Below, piece by piece: positions 19,294-26,489 of a DNA stretch of 26,489 bases (its first letter is position 1; each line of letters starts with the position of its first letter). The position numbers and the translations under genes are program-made. The stretch comes from a virus. The DNA is taken from IMG/VR virus record IMGVR_UViG_3300036790_000004, positions 1 to 26,489 of that record. One strand, 5' to 3'. The notes below the pieces were generated by a model, which saw only the letters and a list, made by a program, of their open reading frames with translations, was not told the DNA's origin and ran no database searches.

Positions 19294-21587
19294 GCGCTGC
19301 GCCCGGTGTGACGCTCCCGCACTCCCAGGTGAACAGAGTCACCACGAAGCGCGGGAGAATCCTGCAAGTCCCCAGCCGAGGCCGGGAGACGCGGACTATA
19401 ACGAGAGTCGGACAAATGTAAAGTCTTGCCCGGCTCGCCAGTGACTACTTTTTTTGTTCCGGCTTGTTCCCAGAAACGAGTTTGTCGATCGGGCTTCCAG
19501 CCGTACTTGAGCCCGAAGACGTCTTCGACGGCTGCGATCCTTGGCCCAAGTTGTGAGAAGATCGTGTCGGCTGTTCCCACCAAATCGGGTCTGTTAAGGG
19601 CGGCGATGGTCTCACGGTAACTTTCCCCATGGGGATGCGCCTTCCAATCGTTGTCGATATAGCCCGCCTCGGCGCGAACCGGATAAGCCTGCAAATCCGG
19701 TAGGTCGGGATGACCGTCGAGCGAGGCCACAACTTGGGCCATAAAGGCTTGATTATCAAGCCCTGTGGCCTCTGGAACGTTCAAAAGCCTAAAGCCTTGT
19801 TCGGTGCCGATCGGCGAATAGAAACCGCCGCCAAGCGATGAAAGAGCCTTGGTCGCCGCTAGAGCTTCATCGTCCGTCAATGGTCGGCCGGCGCGGAAAT
19901 CAACCATGTTCGATTCGTTTGGACTGATTGACGTCGCCGAGATCGCTTTCTCATTCAGGTCTTCGGAGATAAGCATCGGCTGATTGAAGGCATTCGGCTT
20001 GAGCAAGCCGTTATTTTCAGCGTACTTCCTCGCCGCGAATCGATTGAGCAACTGACCGCCGGGCGCGATAAAGCCAAACGGCTCGCGCATTAGATTGCCG
20101 CGAGACTTCATGAAGTCGTCTTGGACTTCCTTCGGCATCGATTGAAATGCCGCCTGATGTGTGACGCCACGGTATTGCTTGTTGCGCCACGTCAACGTGG
20201 GAATGAGATAGGGCTTGGCCGCATCGTCAGGCGACTTAAAGAACTGCGGGTGATGCCACGCCGCAGCGTCTTGACGCAACAGCGCACCGCGCACGGCTTC
20301 GCTGGCATTGAGTCGATCAGTTTCATCCTTCGTCAGCGGGCGAGCTTGACCGTAGGATTGAACAACGGATTGCGATCCGGGGTTGAGTCGCCCTTCGAAG
20401 ATACCGGGCGCATCGAAAGCGGGCTTAGTCTCAAAGCCGAACGCTTGCGCAATTCGATCGCCGCCGTGTTCGTCGAGCAGCACCTTTTGAATCGCTTGGT
20501 GATACTCGCGGCGCTGCTCGATGGGCGCGTCATGAATCCCTTCGAGATTGTGATTCGTGTGGCCTGGAGTCGACTCCCACGACAATTGCGTCGGCGCGTT
20601 CGCCGTCTCGACATTGCGATTGATCGTGACGTGACTGACATGAACCGTCCGCCCATGAGCTTTGACGCTGACCTTCGAGAACTCGCCAGCGTTCGCCGGC
20701 TGACCGCGAGGGTGCTTGTTCTCTTCGAAAGCGTCGTGAGTCGGCAGCTTGTTTCTTGGATCGTTTTTGTCCCAAGTGTCAGGATCAAAAGCGTTGACAC
20801 CATCGATGATGGCATCAAAAGCCCAATTCGAACGATCGACATTCTGCTTGTTATGAAAGATGCTCGTCAGTCGGAAATGATCGTGCAGCGCCTTCAAAGT
20901 GGCAACCAGCAATTTCTTGGTGTTCTTCGGCGAGAAACCGATCTTCTCTGCCAAGTGATGAATGGTGACGTTGATCACACCAGCCGACACGCCAACGGCA
21001 ACTGCCGCAGCAACGGGACCACCGATCGCGGCGGCAGTTGCGCCAATCGCAGCGAGCGCCACCGCCTGCATGTGCGCAATTAGAAGATCATGAACCGCGC
21101 CGATCAACGCGAAGTGTGATCCCTCAAGAACAAGCTCGCCGGTCTGTTTGGAAACCGTTTTGAGCGTGTCGTTAGCAACGCCGATCGCTCCGCGACTGCC
21201 GAGATATTCCTTCACATCGTACATCGCCGCATGGAAATCGATCTTCTCTTTTTTAAGAACGTTTCCTTGTTCCGGCGCCTTACCAACGATGTCGCGCAGA
21301 ATGGCGTTGACACGTTCGTTTGTCGGCTCAGCGGTGCCGATCAGCGTCGCTTTCTTCATCCACTGTGGCGTTGTTTGTCCGCGCCATTTCTTGACGCTGT
21401 GGCGCAACGGCGCAACGATGTGCGACGGATCGCTCTTACTACCGCCGCCCGCGCCACTCGACGTGAACTCGCCGCCGTGGATAGAGCCTTGCGCCTTCGT
21501 TCCTGCCGCGACGCGCTTCTCTTGTGAAACGTCGTCGCGCGTCACCAGCCGCCCGTTGACGAACGACAACGAGACGCGCTTGGTCAT
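19290..21587 (-). CDS. Large protein of unknown function between portal and minor head protein
   Basis: A 765-aa protein not assignable to a known function. Residues 1-60 are basic and Gly/Ser-rich, with a KAQGSIHGGEFTSSG element. Residues about 171-208 are a long Ala/Gly/Val hydrophobic stretch (AVALAAIGATAAAIGG onward), long enough for one or two membrane passes or a hydrophobic hairpin. At 288-305 is EENKHPRGQPANAGEFSK, a linker motif recurrent in virion-packaged phage proteins. From about 330 to 765 the chain is globular-looking (SWESTPGHTNHNLEGIHDAP, LNPGSQSVV, FYSPIGTEQGFRLLNVPEATG). It is coupled to both neighbours by ATGA overlaps and so is made with portal and minor head protein. A packaged internal or ejected protein is the leading inference; a polyvalent-type effector is an alternative. 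Confidence 0.62.
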   Translation of the reverse strand: MTKRVSLSFVNGRLVTRDDVSQEKRVAAGTKAQGSIHGGEFTSSGAGGGSKSDPSHIVAPLRHSVKKWRGQTTPQWMKKATLIGTAEPTNERVNAILRDIVGKAPEQGNVLKKEKIDFHAAMYDVKEYLGSRGAIGVANDTLKTVSKQTGELVLEGSHFALIGAVHDLLIAHMQAVALAAIGATAAAIGGPVAAAVAVGVSAGVINVTIHHLAEKIGFSPKNTKKLLVATLKALHDHFRLTSIFHNKQNVDRSNWAFDAIIDGVNAFDPDTWDKNDPRNKLPTHDAFEENKHPRGQPANAGEFSKVSVKAHGRTVHVSHVTINRNVETANAPTQLSWESTPGHTNHNLEGIHDAPIEQRREYHQAIQKVLLDEHGGDRIAQAFGFETKPAFDAPGIFEGRLNPGSQSVVQSYGQARPLTKDETDRLNASEAVRGALLRQDAAAWHHPQFFKSPDDAAKPYLIPTLTWRNKQYRGVTHQAAFQSMPKEVQDDFMKSRGNLMREPFGFIAPGGQLLNRFAARKYAENNGLLKPNAFNQPMLISEDLNEKAISATSISPNESNMVDFRAGRPLTDDEALAATKALSSLGGGFYSPIGTEQGFRLLNVPEATGLDNQAFMAQVVASLDGHPDLPDLQAYPVRAEAGYIDNDWKAHPHGESYRETIAALNRPDLVGTADTIFSQLGPRIAAVEDVFGLKYGWKPDRQTRFWEQAGTKKVVTGEPGKTLHLSDSRYSPRLPASAGDLQDSPALRGDSVHLGVRERHTGRSA

Positions 21588-23170
21588 TTGTTGATCCCTA
21601 CCAGCTTGCGCACGCGGCTTGGATCGATCGACGGTGTATGTGACGCCAGCCTCTCGCGCGCGCCCTGTAGCGCGTCAGGCGGCTTCACCACGGCGGCTAA
21701 CGACCCAACGTCGCCACCTGTGCCGCGCTGCGTCTCTGGCGCTGCGGCGGGCTTGGCGGCGCCCGCGCCACCCTCCGTGGCGCCAGCGCCGAGATCGGGC
21801 TTCGGCGCGCCTGGGACACCGGCCATGGCCGCACCGGCCGGCGGATCGAGCTTGGCTTTCTCGATATCCTGATCGGTGATGTTCGAGAACACCCCGGTCA
21901 CGTCGCTCGACTGTTTAAGTTCCTTGAGCGCGACCGAACGATCGATGATGCCGGCCTGATAGGTCGAGACAACGGTCTGCGACGTCTTGGTCGCAATGTC
22001 GGCCTTGCCACTCTCGTCGATCTGCCACAGCGACTTGAATGTAAAGTTGAGATCGTCTTGCGGTTGACGACCAAGCTCCGAGGCGTGCAGCAAGCGCAAA
22101 ACCTTGAGAAGATCGGAGCGCTCGTTGTCCTCTTGCAACTGACGAATCTTGTCGTAGTAGGTTTGGAGATCGCTCTGTCCGGTACTGTTCAAGCCGCCCG
22201 GCGATTGACCGAAGAGGCGCGTCACAGGGATGCCGAGCGATCCCGATAGCTGCGAGGCAAATTGCTGGATGATTTCGGCGAGACCGCTGAATGCGTAAGT
22301 GTTGACTTCGAAGTCATCCTCACCGTCGACGATCGTAATGCCTTCCGAACTCTGAAAGGCGCGAATGTTTTCCATCTGCTTGAGCAGCGAGGCATAAGCC
22401 TTGCCGCCGGTCGAAATGATCTCACGCAGTTTCTTGATCTTCAACGTGCGCAGATGCGCCTTAAAGATAAGCTGCGCGGCGCCGGCCGTGGCGCTATCGA
22501 ACTGAATCAACCGATCATAGATCGGCTCAAGCACGCTGAGGCCCCAGCCGTTCTCAGCGACGCGCTGATAGTAGGGGAGATCGTCGCCTTCGAAGCGAAT
22601 CACGCGCGAGTGATGAACGGTCTGTTTGGGAAGCTTCAGACTGTCGCCGATGATTCGATAGACGCGCGGCTTGCCGATGTCTGGCCCAAGCTCTGTGATG
22701 ACGTCGCCACCGGGCGGATCGATCATCCATCTATCGAGAACGGCGATGCCCTTGAACTGGTCCTTGCCGACTGACGCGATGTTAAGCGGCGACGACATGG
22801 ACTGTCCGTCGATCATGATGATGCCGACCGATCCGCCATAGAGACGCGCCCAGCACAGGTTCTCGTTGAAGGATTGCCAAATCTTGAGTCGCGAAATGCC
22901 TTGCTCAATCTTGTCAATATCAGCCGGATCGATGTCGGACGTGATCGCGATGCCCTCGCGCGTCATATCGTCGGCGATCGTCTTCACCGCAGCACGAACG
23001 ATCCACGACCCGCGATAAGCGTATTCGAGCATCTGACGATTGCGCGTGATGGGATTGAAGCCATACGTACCGCTCGACATGACTTTGTTGACGCCGACGC
23101 CAAGATCGGCGCGGAAGTTCTCATAGCTGTCTTTGGTCTTCGCCGCCGGCGCCGGCTTTCGTGCGGTCAT
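21584..23170 (-). CDS. Portal protein (DUF1073 family)
   Basis: A 528-aa portal, the dodecameric ring through which DNA is packaged and ejected. The DUF1073 pattern includes YRGSWIVRAAVKTIADDMTREG, LCWARLYGGSVGIIMIDGQ, a VLDRWMIDP stretch, HHSRVIRFEGDDLPYYQR, WGLSVLEPIYDRL and IPVTRLFGQSPGGLNSTGQ followed by a YYDKIRQLQE helix. The last 95 residues (about 434-528) are Pro/Ala/Gly-rich and probably disordered, ending in a basic SRVRKLVGINK. It starts 12 nt after the small membrane protein stop, with a weak GAGCGAG site, and overlaps the following gene by ATGA. Confidence 0.92.
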   Translation of the reverse strand: MTARKPAPAAKTKDSYENFRADLGVGVNKVMSSGTYGFNPITRNRQMLEYAYRGSWIVRAAVKTIADDMTREGIAITSDIDPADIDKIEQGISRLKIWQSFNENLCWARLYGGSVGIIMIDGQSMSSPLNIASVGKDQFKGIAVLDRWMIDPPGGDVITELGPDIGKPRVYRIIGDSLKLPKQTVHHSRVIRFEGDDLPYYQRVAENGWGLSVLEPIYDRLIQFDSATAGAAQLIFKAHLRTLKIKKLREIISTGGKAYASLLKQMENIRAFQSSEGITIVDGEDDFEVNTYAFSGLAEIIQQFASQLSGSLGIPVTRLFGQSPGGLNSTGQSDLQTYYDKIRQLQEDNERSDLLKVLRLLHASELGRQPQDDLNFTFKSLWQIDESGKADIATKTSQTVVSTYQAGIIDRSVALKELKQSSDVTGVFSNITDQDIEKAKLDPPAGAAMAGVPGAPKPDLGAGATEGGAGAAKPAAAPETQRGTGGDVGSLAAVVKPPDALQGARERLASHTPSIDPSRVRKLVGINK

Positions 23171-23182
23171 CTATCGTCTCGC

Positions 23183-23419
23183 TCAGTTGCAGTGAAACGA
23201 CGGCGCGCATAAGGCCCAAGCGACGCCGAACACGCCGACACCGAAGAGCGACGCGGCGCCAATGACAACCATGACGATGCCAATGAAGAGGGCGACCCTG
23301 GGGGAAAGTGGTGCATCTTCCGACGCAACGTTGTGTCCGAGAGAGAGGATGACGGTCCCGAATCCCACGATCAACGACACTGCTCCCCCGGCAACGATCC
23401 AGTCTATCAACGATTGCAT
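23183..23419 (-). CDS. Small two-helix membrane protein
   Basis: A 78-aa protein starting MQSLIDWIVAGG. Two hydrophobic segments are evident, about residues 5-27 and 41-70, separated by a short polar loop (HNVASEDAPLSP). The C-terminus is CAPSFHCN. No charged cluster or signal cleavage site is evident. The ATG at 23419 forms an ATGA overlap with the large terminase stop (another in-frame start at 23434 is less favoured). Size and topology would allow a holin-like or inner-membrane role, but no lysis genes are adjacent, so function is open. Confidence 0.66.
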   Translation of the reverse strand: MQSLIDWIVAGGAVSLIVGFGTVILSLGHNVASEDAPLSPRVALFIGIVMVVIGAASLFGVGVFGVAWALCAPSFHCN

Positions 23420-24927
23420 CACAGCCTCCCCCAAATCCCTTGAACGTTCTTGGCGAACGTCAGATTGAGACCATCGGCAAGGTCTGGCGAGCGCAGGCTG
23501 CGCGGCGGACGTTTCATTTCGTCCTTCGACTCTACTACCAAACGGGCCGAACTGTCGATCTTGTATTTGACGGTCGATAGCTCGCCGACCAAATCCTCAG
23601 CGTAGTCGGCAGGCGCTTCGATAAGCGATGGCGCTTCGTCGCGATACCAGATTTGGCAGTTCTGCCACAATTCGTCGCGAAGCCTGAATGGTAGAGCATC
23701 GATCCCGTCGAACGTTGTGTGATCTTCGGTGCGCTTCGATGCAGCGTTGACGCCTTGGACGTAGAGGTTCTTGATCTCTTTCTCATTGATCACTTCCTCG
23801 ACGCGATCGACAACGCCGACGCCCATGCCGCCTTCATCGATGTTTATAAAGTCAACGCGCCACTCTTTAGCGTAGAGAAGACAACGACCGGCCGTGATCA
23901 TCGTACTCTCTTTGGAGTGGACGGCGATATTGAGGACGTTGCGTCCTTGTCTTAGAACGAACGTCGTTCGATCATCGCCGTAACGCGCAACGTCAACGCC
24001 AAGAATGCGCGGCAGATGATCGTCTTCCTTGTATCGTGGTCGCTTCAGCGACGGCTCAGTAAGCTCAATCGAAATTAGAACATCGTCGTCCTGCAACGGG
24101 AAGTCGCCGTCGGCGCGGACACGAACGACGTTGGAGTTCTCGCCGAACTTGCGCGCAAGGTTTGTGCGATAGTTCGGATCGGCGAGCGGAGAGTCCATCG
24201 ATTTGAAATGGAGAGCCGTGTAGAGAGCGCGGCTCGACTTGTGACTCTTGGCAAAGTAGCCAACGCTGACAGTCGGATTTCCTACCATCAACAATCGGCT
24301 GCGCGGCGACGATAGTGCGCCCTCTGCGACTTCGAACACTGAATCAGCGACGCCAGACGCTTCCTCAACGATGAACAAAAGCTCGCCGCCGTCTGAGTCT
24401 TCAATGACCGTATAGCCATCGTTAGAGATTCGGAGGTTCGAGGCGTGAAAGCCCTGTAGCGCGTCCGGTGACTCAGGCTTCGCGGTACGCGCCACGGCGA
24501 ACACTTCGGACGGCGCTCGCGCGGCGTAGAGCTTGTCCTGCGTCAGCTTGAAGATGTCTCCAAGCCATAGATCGTGCGGCCAGCCTCTAGCGAAACTGAT
24601 CTCATCACTCTTGGCGCGCCACTTCGCTAACTCAGGCCACAACACGTCGCGTAGTTGCGACGACGACGGTGCAGTGATGGGGATGCGCGGATTGTCATGG
24701 CATTCGAGTACCCAATAAATGATACCCGCCACGGCCGACGTTTTGCCGATGCCATGACCCGAGCGCACCGTGACCTTAGAGCCCGGCGGCGCCACGGCCT
24801 CGACGATCTCAATCTGTTGCCACGTCGGATTGATGCCCAGCCGCATACGGAGATAATCGAGCGGGTTTGCCCGCCAATATAGCCGCAGCGCCTTATAACG
24901 TAAGCGCGTCGATTGTGGGAGAGCCAT
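23419..24927 (-). CDS. terL: Terminase large subunit
   Basis: A 502-aa DNA-packaging motor. The ATPase domain has Walker A VRSGHGIGKTS (about 54-64) and Walker B LLFIVEEA (183-190, E188/E189 including the catalytic glutamate). The C-terminal RNase H-like nuclease has D311 in GVDVARYGDDRTT, D364 in INIDEGGMGVGVVD, and D482/D485 in RSPDLADGLNL, the expected acidic triad positions. The motor docks on the portal, cuts concatemers and pumps DNA. The start at 24927 gives a TGATG overlap with the small subunit; a TTG lies one codon upstream. Confidence 0.96.
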   Translation of the reverse strand: MALPQSTRLRYKALRLYWRANPLDYLRMRLGINPTWQQIEIVEAVAPPGSKVTVRSGHGIGKTSAVAGIIYWVLECHDNPRIPITAPSSSQLRDVLWPELAKWRAKSDEISFARGWPHDLWLGDIFKLTQDKLYAARAPSEVFAVARTAKPESPDALQGFHASNLRISNDGYTVIEDSDGGELLFIVEEASGVADSVFEVAEGALSSPRSRLLMVGNPTVSVGYFAKSHKSSRALYTALHFKSMDSPLADPNYRTNLARKFGENSNVVRVRADGDFPLQDDDVLISIELTEPSLKRPRYKEDDHLPRILGVDVARYGDDRTTFVLRQGRNVLNIAVHSKESTMITAGRCLLYAKEWRVDFINIDEGGMGVGVVDRVEEVINEKEIKNLYVQGVNAASKRTEDHTTFDGIDALPFRLRDELWQNCQIWYRDEAPSLIEAPADYAEDLVGELSTVKYKIDSSARLVVESKDEMKRPPRSLRSPDLADGLNLTFAKNVQGIWGRL

Positions 24928-25436
24928 CAATCATCGCCTGACGCATCGGCATCACGTTCTCGCTTAGACTTGTCGTTGATTTGCTTAGCTGGCGGCCCAA
25001 TCAGCTTGTCGATAGACTCGTTCAATTCTTTCTCGTTCACGTCTTCCTCGCCGCGAGCCGCACGCCACTGAGGGTCATTTATTTCGAGCCAACGAATAGC
25101 GGCGCGAACGTCGGCTTCGACATGCTGCGTCCTTCGAACAGACTCGATGTATGTACCACTGTTGCCGCCGTGCGATAAGACAAAGTCCTTTGTGATCTTT
25201 CGTTTGTAGCCGGTTGCACGCTGCAACAGACTAGCCTTGACCATCCTATTCTCTTCGGACTGCGAGCGGACACTTGCAGACAGAAACTCAGGATGGGCGA
25301 GCTTCCAATTTCTTATGGTCGTCCGCGAAACCTCAAAATAGTCGATGATTTGCTGATCGGTGAGCCCGATTACGCATAATCGACGAACAACCTCGACGTA
25401 TTCGTCTTTGTATTCGGTCGGCCGTCCGCCGGGCAT
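24927..25436 (-). CDS. terS: Terminase small subunit (helix-turn-helix)
   Basis: A 169-aa protein from the preferred start, MPGGRPTEYKDEYVEVV. A helix-turn-helix of the TerS type lies at about 26-46 (TDQQIIDYFEVSRTTIRNWK), with a W-x-x-x-HPEF continuation. The rest is helical with a charged C-terminus (KSKRERDADASGDD). TerS binds the packaging site and recruits the large subunit. The ATG at 25436 is chosen because AAGGAAG (25445-25451) lies 8 nt before it and MPGGRP is a common family start. An ATG at 25475 would add 13 residues and is a real alternative. It ends in the TGATG overlap with terL. Confidence 0.88.
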   Translation of the reverse strand: MPGGRPTEYKDEYVEVVRRLCVIGLTDQQIIDYFEVSRTTIRNWKLAHPEFLSASVRSQSEENRMVKASLLQRATGYKRKITKDFVLSHGGNSGTYIESVRRTQHVEADVRAAIRWLEINDPQWRAARGEEDVNEKELNESIDKLIGPPAKQINDKSKRERDADASGDD

Positions 25437-25493
25437 TGAGCCATCTTCCTTCGTTGTGCGCCACACGACACGCATTGATCGACCCTAGTAAAC

Positions 25494-25967
25494 TCAAACA
25501 ATGGCCGAGATCATATCCCGTTTGCAAGTGAAGCGCGCCGAGGCACATTGAAGCAGTTCGATGATGGCCCGATCCGCGTTGAGATCGGCGATCTTCCCGA
25601 GCATTCCGGCGAACGGTCCATCAGATACCTTGACCTTGTCGCCGACTTCGAAGCTGTCGTTGAAAACGCCCTCGTCCGTCGCACGGCGTATGGCAAGGAT
25701 CGCGTTGTCATCAATCGACGATGGATGGCGACCAAAGCGAACGAAGGCGACTGCGCCGCTCAAGCGTTGAACGTCCTGCCAGCGATCCTCGTCAGGATCG
25801 AAGCGCACAAACAGATAGCCAGGAAAGAGCGATCTAGGTTCCCACGACACACGACGCGCGTGGGAGATCATTTGAAGACGCCTTGGCGCGAATGTCTCAA
25901 ACCCGATGCGCCTGATCAACGAACGTTCGAACACAGGCTGAATCTTCAGCACTGTCCACACTCGCAT
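25494..25967 (-). CDS. Phage NusG/RfaH-like transcription antitermination protein
   Basis: A 157-aa protein. Residues 1-80 fit the NusG N-terminal domain: VWTVLKIQPVFERSLIRRIGFETFAPRR, a basic loop (RR-x-S-W), LFPGYLFVRFD, and VAFVRFGR. Residues about 107-135 are a KOW motif (VGDKVKVSDGPFAGMLGKI). NusG-family proteins bind the RNA polymerase clamp and reduce pausing; specialised paralogues like RfaH are operon-specific. GGAGGG (25974-25979) lies 6 nt before the ATG. The first 71 nt overlap the nuclease gene in another frame. A role in reading through the long late operon is inference. Confidence 0.85.
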   Translation of the reverse strand: MRVWTVLKIQPVFERSLIRRIGFETFAPRRLQMISHARRVSWEPRSLFPGYLFVRFDPDEDRWQDVQRLSGAVAFVRFGRHPSSIDDNAILAIRRATDEGVFNDSFEVGDKVKVSDGPFAGMLGKIADLNADRAIIELLQCASARFTCKRDMISAIV

Positions 25968-26388
25968 CGCTGGCCCTCCGAAGCGCGTCGTACAATCCGC
26001 TTATAGACCAATCGGCGTCAGAAATCTCGATTGCCTTTGAAACAGGAAGCGAGCCGCGAGCCAAGAGTGAGGCGAATCGACTGCCCACTGCATAACGGCC
26101 ACCGCCTTGGATCACAAGCAGGAAGGCCGATCGCCTACAAGCCAAGGCGAAGAGCGTATGCCATCGAATCTGCGACGCTCGCACCCTAGTGAGCATCAAC
26201 GGGGAAGGGCCGGCAGGCGCACCACGCACGATCCATCCATGCTTCAACTCGACGAACCAACTCTCGTCGTTGGGGAAGATCAAATGCGTATCGGGGAAGC
26301 CGGCGCCGACCGAGCGCGTCTCAAGTCGTTCGGCATGGGGGAAGGGAAGGGTGCGAATACTTTTCCAGAGAACCGTTTCACGAGTCAT
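25897..26388 (-). CDS. VRR-NUC-like nuclease (PD-(D/E)xK superfamily)
   Basis: A 163-aa protein starting MTRETVLWKSIRTL. The core is G30-F-P-D33-THLIFPNDESWFV-E47-L-K49, the PD...ExK arrangement, with Q73 in SQIRWH matching the helix that follows in VRR-NUC nucleases, then AFLLVIQGGGRYAV. Such nucleases cut branched or flap DNA and occur near phage packaging genes, perhaps resolving concatemer junctions. AAAGGA (26397-26402) lies 8 nt before this ATG. The same frame is open upstream to the window edge (ATG at 26430 and beyond), so a longer form cannot be excluded. Confidence 0.72.
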   Translation of the reverse strand: MTRETVLWKSIRTLPFPHAERLETRSVGAGFPDTHLIFPNDESWFVELKHGWIVRGAPAGPSPLMLTRVRASQIRWHTLFALACRRSAFLLVIQGGGRYAVGSRFASLLARGSLPVSKAIEISDADWSISGLYDALRRASDASVDSAEDSACVRTFVDQAHRV

Positions 26389-26489
26389 CGCTGTGATCCT
26401 TTCTAGGGAGGGAGAGAAGCTATCGAACATTCCGCATTCCGCGTATTCCGCTAGAACGTACTTTTCTGAGTGCAGTAAATAACATAAAT
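26389..26489 (-). other. Upstream edge region with short repeats; no clear gene
   Basis: The last 101 nt hold the ribosome site of the nuclease gene and three ATTCCGC copies. A coding-strand frame ending in CGA-TAG near 26421-26426 could be the end of an upstream gene, and the nuclease frame itself is open here. An AT-rich TATGTTATTTA stretch lies at the very edge, but no matching -35 is seen. Nothing can be assigned firmly. Confidence 0.4.
26429..26451. repeat. Three ATTCCGC direct repeats
   Basis: ATTCCGC occurs at 26429-26435, 26436-26442 and 26445-26451 on the plus strand (GCGGAAT on the coding strand). It is just upstream of the nuclease gene ribosome site. It may be an operator-like array or simply a coding repeat of an upstream gene. 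Confidence 0.6.

Noticed and set aside
20121-21083. Plus-strand open frame of 320 codons opposite the 765-aa gene
   Set aside because: Arg-rich antisense shadow with no domain; all neighbours are coupled on the minus strand.
26455-26489. Promoter at the right edge (TATGTTATTTA as -10)
   Set aside because: No -35 partner visible before the window ends; evidence too thin.

Overview
The window is a 26.5-kb slice of a contractile-tailed (myovirus-type) phage or prophage. It covers packaging, head, neck, tail and the start of the baseplate. All convincing genes lie on the minus strand, so transcription runs from the right edge (about 26.4 kb) to the left edge. DNA is moderately GC-rich and GATC/TCGA-rich by eye, and ribosome sites are AGGAG-like. 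A proteobacterial host, perhaps alphaproteobacterial, fits, but no host gene, tRNA, integrase or att site is present to fix this. The protein set (DUF1073 portal, DUF2213 protease, Gp24-like cement protein, DUF2184 capsid, DUF4054, DUF3383 sheath, DUF3277 tube, Gp138-type spike) is a recurrent module of small proteobacterial myoviruses.

Layout, in order of transcription. 26.4-25.5 kb: a VRR-NUC-like nuclease and a phage NusG/RfaH-like protein. 25.4-23.4 kb: small and large terminase. 23.4-21.6 kb: a small two-helix membrane protein and the portal. 21.6-18.5 kb: an unusual 765-aa protein and a Mu F-like minor head protein. 18.5-13.9 kb: two small virion-like proteins, protease/scaffold, cement protein, major capsid protein and a small unknown. 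13.8-11.4 kb: connector, neck and tail-completion proteins. 11.4-8.4 kb: sheath, tube, and a tail assembly chaperone pair with a well-formed -1 frameshift signal. 8.4-4.2 kb: two tandem, paralogous tape-measure-like proteins carrying different cell-wall hydrolase domains (lysozyme-like plus SGNH; M15 peptidase). 4.2-0 kb: Dit-like protein, baseplate plug, hub, spike, gp25-like wedge and a baseplate J protein cut by the left edge.

Almost every junction overlaps (ATGA, GTGA, TAATG, TGATG) or is separated by fewer than 50 nt, so the region looks like one translationally coupled late operon. No convincing terminator was seen inside it. The NusG-like protein at its head is a natural candidate for keeping polymerase processive through it. 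The most noteworthy items are the twin tape-measure/hydrolase genes, the complete frameshift cassette, the NusG-like gene and the 765-aa protein between portal and minor head protein. No defence system, CRISPR array, transposon or RNA gene was recognised.
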